A program made the translations under genes and the position numbers. Under the pieces are notes generated by a model. It did not search any database. It was given only the letters and a program-made list of their open reading frames with translations, and was not told the origin of the DNA. Below are positions 1 through 11,799 of a stretch of 64,000 bases of DNA, one piece after another (position 1 is the first letter of the stretch; the number at the start of each line of letters is the position of its first letter). The DNA is from Chaetoderma sp. LZ-2023a (Eukaryota; Mollusca; Caudofoveata; Chaetodermatida; Chaetodermatidae): assembly GCA_034401795.1 (NCBI GenBank), contig CM067366.1, forward strand, positions 68,346,014 through 68,410,013, written 5' to 3'.

Positions 1-430
1 CTGTACCTTGCCAACATACTCTGAGGCTATGGGAGATTTGATAATTTATGTTGTTGCAGGTGTACACATCTCGTAAGTCAGTCATTTTGAGGACATCTAC
101 TTCATTAATTACATTCCTAGACACATATTCAGCAAGCACTTCAAATGCAGTTTCATATATTGCGCCTTCCTGAGATTCTTCAGGTTCAGGCACCGAGACA
201 TATCTGTCCTCGCGTGTGTAGGAGGCGTAGCAAGATTTATGGTATTTAATATTCACAGTGATCAAGTCTTGACCCCTTATCTGCAAGAGTATTGATTGTC
301 CTTTCGTTTAGCGGCAGACATTAACCTATCACTCGTCTGGGAAGTCGTACACCACGACAGTGTCTCGACCACAACCAGTTCGTTTCCAGACCTTTTGCAA
401 GACAAACAAGACTAAACAAGACGTTAGATT
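1..430 (-). pseudogene. Decayed N-terminal fragment of a second FEN-like/zinc-module family gene
   Basis: Read on the minus strand, bases 300 to 1 are open for about 100 codons. They contain a KYHKSC box followed by a segment resembling residues 160-250 of the large open frame at 21409-24273: there GDLCAVKAKYHRQC, here GQDLITVNIKYHKSC. Upstream, in another frame (about 285-400), lie a CX2C pair and RLMSAAKRKDNQYSC, matching the TLLNACGKRHDSL segment of the same protein. A frameshift near 285 separates the two, and further stops occur above 400. This is therefore a broken relative of the family, with its C-terminal part beyond the left edge. No copy of the terminal inverted repeat of the 19.4-24.9 kb element was seen to its right. 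It lies in the MTMR intron downstream of the exon at 2071. Homology is my reading by eye. Confidence 0.6.
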
Positions 431-2070
431 TGCAAGTGTAGTTGAACGAGACGGCCGAACATCTACATCTTTTTCTTGCGGATTTGCTGTGTTTGTGCAT
501 GGCTGCTAACATGCGCTATTTGTCCACCCACTCTCGCGCTTCAGGACATGCTTCCTAATTAGGGTCTTGTGTGTGTTTGGTAATATTGGCGATGATACCC
601 TCTGGCTGGACCTTCATCCCAGTGTTCTACTAGCTTCTGATACACAATGTCCTAACAGGCTTTAGCAGAATCTTTCAACTGGACCCAGCTTACCGATTGA
701 TGTAAACATAGTCAATCACCATTTACATCCCTAACATGGCAAAAGACATTGACTCCAGTATAAATCAAGAAGAGGAACTCGGGTGGGAAATAGATTCATG
801 TTCAGAACAGCTTCTGCCATTCTTATAAATTTAAAATTTAATACAACTAAATTAATGTACAGCTCAAATGAAAACTTATTGTATAATCATTGCGAAGTAT
901 ACCTATTCTATGCCAATTGTATAATCATTGCGAAGTATACCTATTCTATGCCAATTCAACGAAATTGCTGTCGGTCGAATGATATGTATAAATAATGGTA
1001 TTGTGTGAATGGTGGTCATTGTAGACATGTGGAATCTATCTACCAACATGGAAACCGGTTTCTCTTTGGGTCTTGTTAAGAATATTGTTTGTTAAAGTCA
1101 TGCAGTATTTCCCGAAATGCATGCGTTCAGAAATGCATGCATTTAATATTCATTTATACAAGACAAGTTCACTATGATTTCTGAATAGCATAAACGTGTG
1201 AAATAGAATCTATTTTACATTTAGTAAGCAAGAAACTTGTCATATGATTCATGTAAATATCTTTGATATTTGTGTCAGACTTAGTTTACTTGGCAAGTGG
1301 TTTTTTAAAATCTACCCTGGAACAATCATTTAATAGGCAATCATGTATCTAATGGGCTGGTCGAAATCTAGCTATAAAATCTTAACTATTCAACACAACA
1401 ATCCCAAATTGATCAGGATTAATCTTGGATACCTCAGCAATGCGAAAATACTTCGCTAGTCTGGTTATATGTCTGGAATTACAAATATTAAAATATATAC
1501 CGTGATTTCTCAACTAAAGGCCGCCCTCGAATATAGGACACTGTCCCAAATTTGACCAAAATCTGCCCAAAAAAACTTGTATTCAAGTATAAGACGCTGT
1601 TAAATTTGGAAAAACATACCTTTAAAAAATTGAAAATTGGTATAAAAAATTACCATCACTCAGCGCTATGTTTAACGTATGGTTAAAAATTATCATGGTG
1701 GAAGAGAAATTATTAAATAGGACCGCCTAAATATTGTGTATCTTCAATAAAGATTGTTTATTACACCAAAATCAATCTAATTTTGGCATAAAATGTCTCC
1801 TTGAAAATATAGAAATCACGTGACAGAAACAGAATGTAATGACTCTTTTCCATTTGGAGGCGCTGTGTGATCTTATGCGCTAACGGGAGTTGGTTATCTG
1901 GCTCTTTTGCGATTGGAGGCACTGTGTTTTCCTTGTCATTGTGGATGATACATATGCATTTTTTTGTCTATAATAAAAATAATCCTTGATTTCAAACCTA
2001 TATTGTCATGGCTGTTCAGTGGATTACTAGAGAGACAGATAATTGGATAGGCCGTGTTAGTTCAATTCAC
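431..2070. other. Intron sequence without a recognisable gene
   Basis: AT-rich sequence, presumably the MTMR intron that follows the exon at 2225-2071. The only structure seen is a 38-bp direct tandem duplication (first copy from 882, second from 920). Open frames are short and show no family motif. Confidence 0.5.
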
Positions 2071-2225
2071 CTCATAATCCTTATTGAGCGGTGTTAGTAC
2101 CCAGAGTTCATTAGGCACACCCATCCGTAAGAACTCAGTCTGTAGGTCATAGAGGTCCCAGCCAGTTGACTTTGGTACATCGTTTGGCGTTGTATACTGG
2201 AATGCATACAAAGCTTCGATATTTG
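2071..2225 (-). CDS. MTMR6: Myotubularin-related protein, third visible coding exon
   Basis: This minus-strand exon is bounded by a polypyrimidine-rich acceptor (tttctttacag, exon begins at 2225) and a GTGAAT donor (exon ends at 2071). Its 155 nt join in phase 1 to the exon at 6332-6170, completing a split GCA codon, and end in phase 0. It encodes NIEALYAFQY, then STGWDLYDLQTEF and LRMGVPNELW. These match the stretch that follows the GRAM domain in MTMR6/7/8 proteins (LYAF, GW.L.DL..E..RMG.P...W). Family members are phosphoinositide 3-phosphatases acting on PI3P and PI(3,5)P2 at endosomes; MTMR9, a close relative, is inactive. The catalytic CX5R motif is not in this window, so activity cannot be judged. 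The choice of MTMR6 over 7 or 8 is tentative. Confidence 0.9.
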
Positions 2226-2392
2226 CTGTAAAGAAATGTATTTTAACGTTAATATTATATAGCAATCAATAAAACTACTTCAGGCTAACATGTGATTATT
2301 TACAAACTAGCTGACCAAACATTTACTATTTTAACGGTCACGCTACCAAAAAAATGTTTCTTTAGTGCTCTTGAGTAATGTCTATCAGCTGA

Positions 2393-2605
2393 TTAACCCT
2401 TTAACACTTAAATTTGTTTCAAAAAATTTAATTTTCTCATAGAAAATGTCCATTTGCAGACCAAGAGATCCATTTTTGAAAATTTACGACTGGAATGACT
2501 GGCTCGGTTATTCCTGTTGCATATTTTCAAAAACAGTCTTCTCTTGGTCTACAAATGGACATTTCTGAAGACCACTACAGAAGCCGTTTTTGCCTTTTTT
2601 AAATG
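2393..2605. repeat. Family A palindromic element
   Basis: Begins TTAACCCTTTAACACT and contains the tggtctgc-to-gcagacca arms around a central hairpin. The distal end has lost its TTAA terminus. Confidence 0.7.
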
Positions 2606-3039
2606 TTATATTTGAGTCACTTTTTCTGGTTAAAGCAACAAGTTTCGGTCAAAATGATTTCAAAATACACTGCTGGTTTCTAAGGTCGCAATATGATGCA
2701 TACTGAATATTTTGAAATTTGTGTGCCTGAATGTAAACCCTGTCTCTGGAAACAACGGCCTTCAGTCAAATTGTTTTAAAACTAGAAAATATTTTACCTG
2801 TAGGATGGAGTGGCTAATCAGCTTAAAGCGAATATAAATGAGCTTATATAACCAGCTTGGCATACACCAGAGTGCATGGGTCCGGCTGCGTCACTAATTG
2901 GTTCCCGCTAGATAAGAGTGACATAAATGGTATTTAACTGCTTTTTTCCAATTATTCTGATTAATTTCTGTTTTTTATAGGTTGATTATTACATAAAGCT
3001 GTCATTCAAAAGCATATGTTAGTTCCCTGATCCTTTCCT

Positions 3040-3541
3040 TTAAGAGAAGACTATTTTTTGGAAAATTTACCACTGGAATGACTGGCTCAGTAATGGAGCC
3101 AGTCATTCCAGTGGTAAATTTCCAAAAATAATTTTCTCTTGGCCTGCAAATGGACTAAGGAACAATTTCGATCTTGATCATTATTACGCCTTTAATGGTC
3201 AATCAGGCTAAAACTGACCTCTGCTGCGGTCTTCATAAATGTCCATTTGCAAGCCAAGAGACTATTTTTGAAAATGTATCACTGGAATGACTGTCTCGAT
3301 AACAGAGCCAGTCATTCCAGTGAAAAATTTCCCAAAAATGTTCTTCTCTTGGCCTGCAAATGAACATTAAAAAACCCCAAATATTTTTATTTTCTTGACC
3401 AAATTTGACTATTAAAGGATTAAGTAAATTTATTATTCAGCGAACAAAAGTAGAAATTTGTCATTGTTCATTTATCACTGGAATGATCCATCAATGGACA
3501 TATTTGTATGTTCTTGACCGATCTTGACCATTAAACGGTTA
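3040..3541. repeat. Cluster of family A copies
   Basis: There are two clear near-palindromes, 3040-3150 (core only) and 3181-3422 (ends in attaaaggattaa), then a deletion derivative at about 3465-3541. The arms read ccactggaatgactggctc and its complement. Confidence 0.7.
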
Positions 3542-4327
3542 ACTGTTTAAAAATGAAGTGGACAAATATCCCGCAGAAAATGGCACTACAGTACAACTCA
3601 CAATTAAGTTTAAATGTTTCCAAAACAATAACATAAACATGTTAGTTAGTACAATATGAAGCACGATGTAACGAATGGTCTGTTGAATATTTGGAACTTC
3701 CAGTCAGATTAAGTTCCAAATATTTAACAGTATGTTTTATTTTGCATCAGAAACATGTTAACTTATTTCTCAGCTGTACTATATCTTCAGACCAAGATTC
3801 ACTTTGAATACAAAATTCAATGCTATCAGAGATTCCGGATTTCAGGACGCGGCGATAATCAATCAGAATTATTCAAGTGGAGGGAACAGAGGCCATGATG
3901 GGAATCTAATCTCAGACACAGCGACGTGATGGATTGTCCTGACGGCAGATCAGTCAGAAATACAGCTTTTATCTTACTTCATGACACGCTAATCCGCCTA
4001 TTGATCTGGGAATAGTACTTTGATCAATTGTTCATTTTTTACCTCCGGTGTAATCGGATTCCTGCTAAGATATTTCTTATGCGGAAATGTTACTGACACA
4101 ATAATGGCATTAGCAAAGACGAGGTCGTTAGTTTCACTTAGGTCACCGTGACAGGTGGATGGATGGCTTGAAAGGTCTCATACAGAGGTCAATATCTTTG
4201 ATGATATGACCATCCCGGGGGCCCATTCAAAAGACCCCCTGCCTCCATCCATAATGTGTGCTCACACCACCATGTTGAGCCATATCACTTGAGCATAATG
4301 GATCCAATTATTATCTCAATAATCCTT
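3542..4327. other. No gene; one isolated hairpin
   Basis: The only structure is an inverted repeat at about 3663-3732 (tgttgaatatttggaact... against agttccaaatatttaaca), related to the central hairpin of family B. Confidence 0.45.
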
Positions 4328-4569
4328 TAACCCTTAGTACTCTGATGTCAATATTCTATCTTTTACTGTGTCAATAGCAAAGAACTGGTGTAAATCTTTC
4401 AACAGTTTTGGTGGACGATGTTGCTGTCTACCAAAACTGTTGAAAAATGTACACCAGCTCTTTGCTATTGACACCAGCTTCCACCAAATTTGTAGAAAAA
4501 CGAACACCAGTTCATCTTTTAATTTAATTTGAAAACTGTAGATTTTGACATCAGAGTGGTAAGGATTAA
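4328..4569. repeat. Family E palindromic element (TTAA-ended)
   Basis: Starts TTAACCCTTAGTACTCTGATG and ends with catcagagtggtaaggattaa. The arms around 4370-4480 (aaagaactggtg / accagctctttgctattga) fold around a ttgctgtctaccaaaactgttg centre. Related copies are at 39148 and 61278. Confidence 0.7.
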
Positions 4570-4611
4570 TTGTTAGTCTTACAAACACCAGCCTCTCCAG
4601 TGAACTTTAGA

Positions 4612-4765
4612 ACTATTCATTTGCAGGACAAGACCTTTTTTTTTTTTTACAGATTTACCAGTGGACTGGCCGGCTCAATTACAGCACCAGTAATTCCAGT
4701 GGTAAATGGACATTCACTAAGTAAATATTTTATAATTTCCTGACCAATCTTGGCTGTTAATGGTT
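4612..4765. repeat. Family A copy, degenerate
   Basis: Has a diverged accagtggactggccggctc / accagtaattccagtggtaaa core and ends at the gttaatggtt-type terminus. Confidence 0.5.
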
Positions 4766-5042
4766 TAGTGAAAGGAGCGTTAGAGTGTATTTTGAATATA
4801 GTGTTGCGACGATGGCATGCTAAACAGCAACACATTCCAGAATCAGTTCACTTGGTAAAGGACATAGTATGTTACTTGGCTAACTATGTCATTAATATAA
4901 GACTCTTTCCATCAAACAGATAATTCTTATCCCATAAACTTGATGTCTTTTGGCTCCATGAAAATCCAGCTCCATGTCTTTAGTTTTCTCCTTTTTGTAG
5001 AGTTTTGGTCCATTAGGGTCGGAGGACAAGACCCGAATAATG

Positions 5043-5438
5043 TCAATTGAGGAATCCAGTTTTGGCTATGCCTCACCCAACTCTAGCTATGATTCACTCA
5101 TGCTTCACCCACATTGGGATCAATCGATTCCTGCACTCCCTGAATCTCAATTTCCAGAAAAATCTACAAGTAATCTGTGGAATACTTTGTAACTAATTTG
5201 ACTGGGTGCTGTTGCTGCCATAAGCACCCAGACAAATTATTTCAAAATATTCAACAGAATGTTTATTAAATACATACAATTCGTACGACAATGCTTAGTC
5301 CATCATCAATTAATGTTCGTGATGAACTTAGTTACGTCATTGAAGATGTAATTGATTATGACATCAGCCTACACATCACGTAGTTCATTATGACATCATA
5401 TAATTAACTGATATAAACTCCATGGAATCCTCCATTGA
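5043..5438. repeat. Family B inverted-repeat element
   Basis: Contains the family order: a ctatgcctcacccaactctagct-like segment, a gggatcaatcgattcctg box, a central hairpin arm (actaatttgactgggtgctg) and its complement, then tacatacaattcgtac and several tgacatca boxes. Ends are gaggaatccagt and actccatggaatcctc. Confidence 0.7.
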
Positions 5439-6021
5439 GGTGTGTGATGGGAGGTTGAAGCGGTGCTGGAAAGGAGTGTTATAGCATGGGTGGCCCTAGA
5501 TAAAATACGTTTCTGAGATATTCCAAATTCGTGTACAACTCGATCACTTTTGACTTTCTAGTTTTACAACTTCTAACTTTGGCTCTGTATGCAAGCTCTG
5601 TGTTATGGCTTTGGGGAATACTTCCCAGCATAGGTCTTGAATCTAGGTATCCATGGCATTGCTCCTAGACTGTAGAACTATACCCTTTGATGATATTACA
5701 AATAGAGTCCTAGAAAAATAGAAATGCCAGTCTATAGTACATAGGAGCTTTAGCTTCCATTGATCATTCTATTGTGTGCCATCTTTAGGAGGTTGTATGC
5801 TTCTTTTACACTAACAGAGGGGTGTGTGTTGTGCCCCTTATTAATAGATTGCTGTAGTCTCTTCATCTGTGCCCTGATAGGCACACACCATTCATAACCC
5901 GTCATACCTGTCAGGTGTGCATTCTAGCATGGTAGTGGAAGCATTTATGTCTGGTAAGCTGCTATCCAATCAACCTTTTTTCGGCTATGTAGTCTTTTGG
6001 TTTCCCATTGTGCAGAGGATC
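5439..6021. other. Intron sequence, no gene recognised
   Basis: Neither strand gives a convincing open frame or a repeat shared elsewhere in the window. Confidence 0.4.
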
Positions 6022-6108
6022 AAGGACTCAGTATCTTGGTCACAGAGCATTTGATTTTATTGGTGATCAATAAGACAATCTGCTCTGTGACCAAGATACT
6101 GAGTCCTT
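6022..6108. repeat. 28-bp perfect inverted repeat
   Basis: Bases 6022-6049 and 6081-6108 are exact reverse complements (28 of 28), separated by 31 nt. On the MTMR minus-strand transcript this hairpin would begin about 60 nt downstream of the 5' splice site at 6169. It could be a small inverted-repeat transposon remnant or a stable intronic hairpin. Confidence 0.85.
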
Positions 6109-6169
6109 GTCTCCTTGATGCTCTAAATGGTGTATAAGACTAGAAGCTATACCATGTATTATTATCTAC

Positions 6170-6332
6170 CTGGCTGAGAGAGTTTTAATAGAGACTGGTA
6201 GACATCGTGACAATCTCTCTCTCTTGGAATGATGAATGTTACACACATGAAGTTCTTGCACCGGATAATCAGTGGAGAGCCACTTGTCGTGATTGGTTGC
6301 TTGTCGATGGAAGACATATGCATATGTAATAT
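6170..6332 (-). CDS. MTMR6: Myotubularin-related protein, second visible coding exon (GRAM domain)
   Basis: This minus-strand exon of 163 nt has a ctttcag acceptor (exon begins at 6332) and a GTAGAT donor (exon ends at 6170). It enters in phase 0 and leaves in phase 1. It encodes TTSGSPLIIRCKNF, then the hallmark IPRERDCHDVYQSLLKLSQP. That basic/acidic PRERDCHD segment is strongly conserved in the GRAM/PH-GRAM domain of MTMR6/7/8 proteins, which contributes to phosphoinositide and membrane binding. It reads continuously from the exon at 35016 (ETW) and into the exon at 2225. An in-frame ATG near the start gives a longer apparent open frame, but the acceptor and the family alignment support the exon boundary given. 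Confidence 0.93.
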
Positions 6333-6419
6333 CTGAAAGTAAAAACAGAAAAACGTCAATCAAACTAATACAAGCAACCGTAACCTTTTTCCGATCGCCT
6401 AAAAAAAATCAATACAAAT

Positions 6420-7000
6420 TTTCTATGAAATGAAGCCATCATAGAAAATGATGTCATTGAAGGTTGTCGATGTCTTAGACAGCTACAAGTTTCAACAATG
6501 CTATTTTCAAGAGAAACATTAAGCTATCAGAAGAGAATAGTGTGATATTTGCAAACTTGGAAATGAAGCCATCATAGATTGCTCCACATTTTGAAAACGA
6601 TATCATTGAAGGTTGTTGATGTCTTAGACTGCTACAAGTTTCAACAATGCTATTTTCAAGAGAAACATTAAGCTATCAGAAGAGAATAGTGTGATATTTG
6701 CAAACTTGGAAATGAAGCCATCATAGATTGCTCCACATTTTGAAAACGATATCATTGAAGGTTGTTGATGTCTTAGACAGCTACAAGTTTCAACAATGCT
6801 ATTTTCAAGAGAAACATTAAGCTATCAGAAGAGAATAGTGTGATATTTGCAAACTTGGAAATGAAGCCATCATAGATTGCTCCACATTTTGAAAACGATA
6901 TCATTGAAGGTTGTTGATGTCTTAGACAGCTACAAGTTTCAACAATGCTATTTTCAAGAGAAACATTAAGCTATCAGAAGAGAATAGTGTGATATCTGGA
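6420..7000. repeat. 149-bp tandem repeat, about four copies
   Basis: The landmark atgaagccatcatag recurs at about 6430, 6563, 6712 and 6861. The last three intervals share a 149-bp period and the first copy is 16 bp shorter and diverged. Copies 2-4 are almost identical, so the expansion is recent. It starts about 90 bp upstream of the MTMR exon at 6332. Confidence 0.9.
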
Positions 7001-7064
7001 AACTTACCATATTAATAAATGGTAATAATCAAGCCGGACCAAATGATTTCGGTATTATGGTCTT

Positions 7065-7490
7065 GAGAAATGTCCATTTATAGGCCAAGAGATAATTTTT
7101 GAAAGTTTACCACTGGAATGACTGACTCGATAAATGAGCCAGTTTAAGTTCAGTAACAAATTTTCAAAAAATGTCTTTTCTTCGCCAGCAAATGGACAGT
7201 CACTAAGCAAAATTTGGATTTTCTTGAGCCATTTTGACCTTTACAGATGTTAAACCTTTAATGGTCTACATTTTTCAAGAAAATTGGCATTTTTGCTCAG
7301 TGAATGTCCATTTGCAAGCCAAAATAAGACTATTTTGGCAAATTTACCACTTGAATGAATGGCTCAATTAGTGCGCCAGTCATTCCAGTGTTAAATTTTC
7401 AAAGATATTCTTATTTTACCCTGCAAATGGACATTCCTCAAGACCAGTGCAGAGGCCGGTTATGGCTGGCTTGACCAGTAAATGGTTAAA
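7065..7490. repeat. Two family A copies
   Basis: Near-palindromes at about 7065-7250 and 7247-7490, of the subtype with 'ggccggct/aatggtcaa' ends and cattccagtg arms. Confidence 0.6.
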
Positions 7491-8169
7491 GATTTAAAGG
7501 ATGAATGGAGCGACTAACAGATGAATGGCCAGACATCAATAAAACTAAATCATAGAACCTGTATAGGGACAAGGAGCACTGACTGCAGGTACCATGCAAC
7601 AAGAAAGCTGACTTATACCAGAGGGGATCCAAGAATGATAAATTAGTTCGCTTGGCGAAATTAGTTTAAGTTTAGGTTGTAAAACCATTCTCACTAGAAG
7701 TGAGGAAAATACTTTGTCAAGTCAAGTCATAAGGACATATATTATACATTTTACAGAACAAATTCAATAAGCCAGAGCGATAATAAACAATAGTTTGTAA
7801 TGTAATTATAAATAACACACGTCTTAAATCAGCTTTTCAGAAATTCTACAGAATAGAACAAATGATGATTATATAGTAATTAAATTACTGTTAAAGTTTT
7901 CTTCGCGAGAAAACAGTTTCGCACATCGCAATTTCTTCACCAATGCCAATTATTGCAAACTGAATCAATAAAGCATCCATAAAATATTTGTCTTAATATT
8001 TAATTCTTTCTGCTAATAATTATAGGGACGAATAGTAGCTATGACACTCCCATTTCTCGCTAATCTCTGCCCATGTTTTACGAGTGTTGGGATTGATTGA
8101 TTTATTTTGAACCCTTAATTCCTAGAATTCCAATTTAAAGGTAACTATATATAATTGTGTGTTTGGTGA
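7491..8169. other. AT-rich sequence, nothing recognised
   Basis: No open frame or shared repeat stands out on either strand. Confidence 0.4.
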
Positions 8170-8400
8170 ATTTACAATTTAATGAACTTCTGGTGAATAT
8201 TTTGAAACTAATTTGACTGGGAGCCATAGAAAGCAACAGCCCCCAGTCAAATTAGTTACAAGATACTTAACAGGTAACCTCCTGCTTCGTAATGGAGGTA
8301 TGATGCATCATCATGATTGTGACATCACCCTACACGTGACACAATTGATTATGACATCATATACTTGAGTGACAGATCAGAGCTTTCCATTGAAGCAGAG
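8170..8400. repeat. Partial family B copy
   Basis: Retains the central hairpin (gtgaatattttgaaactaat / attagttacaagatactta) and the tgacatca-bearing arm; the other half is missing. Confidence 0.6.
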
Positions 8401-8569
8401 CATGCTGAATACATTAAGTATTAGCTGATTGCTAGAATGAAAGGTTCACCCCTAAAGGAATGCCTTTTCCTTGCTACCCTTTCGTAGATGCCAGATGAAC
8501 ACTATGCTTAACAAGAGGTACGAGAAACCTGTATAGCGTACCTGCAACCTCAGTAAATAATTGAATTGG

Positions 8570-8800
8570 GAACATTAAAAATTTTACCACAATTTTGATT
8601 GGTCACAGCGAGATGTCTTTTCACATATCATCTTCACTTGAACAAATTTTAACTGCCTTTATATCTATAACCATAATTGTCATGTTTCGTGAAAACTAGA
8701 TGATCCGAGTGTGGTCACCAAACAAATCAACCTATCCGGTTCTATTGAACAAACTTGGTACAGCTTGGTACAACAATTCCTTAGCCAAAAACAACCCTCA
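8570..8800 (+). repeat. Family D fragment
   Basis: Carries 'ttttgattggtca', 'cacttgaacaaattttaactgcc' and 'attgaacaaacttggtacagctt' phrases shared with the long repeats at 33 kb and 56.5 kb. Confidence 0.5.
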
Positions 8801-8906
8801 ACCAAATTGTTTTTCAAAATATTCAGCATATCCAGAGTTAAACCCCATGAAAATTGTAGTCTATAGAAATTCAACATGCAGACAGTTAAAGGGTTGCATA
8901 TCTGCC

Positions 8907-9149
8907 TTAGGAAACACAGTCCTTCTTCGCTTCTGACCACAGCGCCTTGTCCTCAAACACAATCTTTAGCTTTCTCATGTCGCTTCTTGATGTGAATGTA
9001 TCGAGTCCTGCTATCTCGAGGTCATCTCGCAGCATGCTTAATATATTTATGCAATGACCGCCTATCCTGGCTATACATTTTTTAATCATCTGTCCTAGCT
9101 CTTTACAAGTAGTGTGAGAAAATAACACTAACAAAGATTTCCTAGACAT
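8907..9149 (-). CDS. Unrecognised 80-codon open frame
   Basis: An 80-residue frame from an ATG at 9149 reads MSRKSLLVLF..., then LSMLRDDLEIAGLD and RKLKIVFEDKALWSEAKKDC. It is not made of the repeat families seen elsewhere, and its composition looks protein-like. The pattern of DDL..AGL followed by ...EDK.LW resembles the extreme C-terminus of some non-LTR retrotransposon polyproteins, but this is weak. No flanking coding segments or clear splice sites were found. It may be a retroelement tail or a chance frame. Confidence 0.2.
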   Translation of the reverse strand: MSRKSLLVLFSHTTCKELGQMIKKCIARIGGHCINILSMLRDDLEIAGLDTFTSRSDMRKLKIVFEDKALWSEAKKDCVS

Positions 9150-9379
9150 ATTGCAATTTTAATCCTTATTTTCATTATATGGCAATAATTTACCTTAGGG
9201 ACAGAGGGGCCGGCTGGATGGGGTTGTGAGGGGAATTCTGGGTAATAACTGTCTTCAAATGTGCTGCAAATCTTCAGTGAAATTTTGGTTCATAAGGCGA
9301 CCTTACACTCAGATCAAATGATGGATCAAACAGTGACTCAAAAAGTCTGACTTATTTTTCTCCGCCTTTTATACCATAT

Positions 9380-9870
9380 TGTCTGGGTACCAGTTGGGTG
9401 GGCAATGTCACGTTGGGCAGTGTCCCGGATCAAGTGTTCGTACCGGTGTCCTGAGTTGGTGATATGAGGACACCTGTCAGTGGCATTAGTGACACCGGGT
9501 GTAGGGATTCTATGTTCATTGAGACCATGGATATGATGGTGACTGGGATTGGTGACAATAGAATGTTGTGTACTGGTGGTGTGCTCTGGGACACCAGCAT
9601 TCTGGAGGCCGGTGTATGAGGATGTGGAGATGGGAGAAATGGGACTCCCCAGTGTCCTCGATATCTGTGTCCACAAGAATGTGGTAAGTATACAACATGT
9701 GATGTCCCGCATGCACCTTCTGTACTGATGCTAGGCGGTTGGCACTACCTGCGTGGAAGGTGGGTGGGCTGGGTTGAATGGCTGTGGGAACTTGTACTGG
9801 GAGAAAAACAGCCACTCCACCTCCAACCCCGCAAAAAAAAAAAAATTCATTCCAAGGTTCTTGGATACTC
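9380..9870. other. GT/CA-skewed unique sequence
   Basis: The plus strand is rich in G and T. It gives long frames on the minus strand with His-, Pro- and Thr-rich translations that lack domain structure. I do not regard it as a gene. Confidence 0.3.
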
Positions 9871-10005
9871 ATCAGAGGTCAGAGATTGTCTGAAGTGTGA
9901 ACATCACTCGATTTTGTGGCGCATAGTTTTGACATAAAAATGTCATAATGTGGTTACGGATATGGAGACAATAAGAGAACAAGGGATTATAAATGTCTGT
10001 TTGGT

Positions 10006-10141
<136 letters not shown>

Positions 10142-10790
10142 TGGGAAGAACTTTCTTGTTGCACTTAACACACATAAATTAAATGGAACATTCCCATTGT
10201 GAATTCACAAAAATAGGAGTTTGCTGAACTTCCCAGCATGCAAACTTTACTTTACCCATTTAACCATTTAAATTCCAGTCAAATTGACTTTAAAATACCA
10301 TACACTTTATTTCTTACATTAGAAAGAATTCGTTGTTTCTTCTTCTCTGTGATGGGTAAATAGTTAACAGCAACGCAAGTTGTTGCCAAAATAATTATCA
10401 AGACTTCAGTTATAAAGTGTATTTCATTATGACAATGACCAGGAGCCAGGACAGAACATTGCGTAATAGGCTATATAGAAATAGTACAAAGATTTCATGT
10501 GTGAGGAACACTCTCTATAGCACATGTGGACAACATCAACCGACAAAAATAGCTAGCCTTATACACCTAGGATTTATCATACAAAATAATCATATTTCAT
10601 TGACAATTATCAGACAAATAAACTTAAACCAGTATTCACTACCTTTGTAAATATTTATATCGTTACTGCACCTAATCATCCTCCTCCAGTGGAGACCAAT
10701 GAGCCAATCACAGACGGTATATATGCCCGCATTAGAAGAGCTGGTAATATTGTCATAAACAAACATCCAATACTGGTTAACACTTTTTAA
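10142..10790. other. No gene recognised
   Basis: Unique AT-rich sequence; open frames of up to 77 codons show no motif. Confidence 0.4.
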
Positions 10791-10834
10791 TGCTAAAATT
10801 TGGTCCAAAAAATCACAATTTTTGTTTATTGAAT

Positions 10835-10982
10835 GTCCATTTCCAGCCCAAGAAGACTATTTTTGAAAATTTACCAGCCAGTCATTCCAGTGATAAATTT
10901 TCAAAAGTAGTCATCTTTTGGCCTGCAAATGGCCATTCCTTAAGACCAGTACAGAGGCCGGCTTGACCATTAAAGGGTTAAT
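10835..10982. repeat. Family A copy with central deletion
   Basis: The central ggctcg..cgagcc hairpin tip is missing, so the arms meet at accagccagtcattccagtg. Ends in ttaaagggttaa. Confidence 0.65.
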
Positions 10983-11142
10983 AACTTTAGCACATATAGA
11001 ATCTGCTAATGAAATATTTCCCAAATATTAACTGACAGTATAATATAGTACAGCACAGAAATAACTAAATGTTTTCAAGGCAAAATAAAACACACTTGAA
11101 AGTTTGGAAGATATTGTTGCCTTTTAATCCAATTCACCTTTC

Positions 11143-11437
11143 AGAGTCCCCACCCATCGTATGACGTCATAATGAACTGTGTGATGTATACAATGACATC
11201 ATAATGAATGACGTCGATAAGTACGTCACGAATGCATATTTGAAGACGGTCTATGCGTTGTTGTACAATAGGCAGCAACAGCGCCCAGTCAAATTAGTTA
11301 CAAAATATTCAACAGCTTCCCTGTAGTTTTCAGGAAATTGATAGCTAGGGAATTCGGGGATCGATCAATCCCAATATGGCGAGGTGTGGGTGGAGCTTAG
11401 CTAGTGATGGGCAGGGCATAGCTAAAAATGGAAAGGC
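11143..11437. repeat. Family B copy lacking one hairpin arm
   Basis: Begins cacctttcagagtccccac with a perfect TGACGTCA near 11161, and ends ctaaaaatggaaaggcc. One arm of the central hairpin is deleted. Confidence 0.7.
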
Positions 11438-11799
11438 CAATTATGTTTACAATATTCAAGAGAAAATCTCTTATATCATCTTCAAAATTCTACTAATGTG
11501 TTTCTGTTTTACCGCATAACTTATTTATGGGCTGTACTGTACTCCATGTGCGCGTTTGCGCTGTCAGAAATATGCGATTAGTAGTGATAGTAATATCACT
11601 GTATCAAACAGGAGATGATCAATGAAAGCAGTGAATTATTGATGGGAATCGTGGGATATGATATGTCGCTCATGTAACTGACACCATAATCAAAATATGT
11701 CACAATCAAGTGTTAACTGATGTCACAATCAAATGTTATCAGGCCATGAAGGGCTGACAGTAAAATTCAAAATTGCATGTTGCCGGTGAATATACAAGT

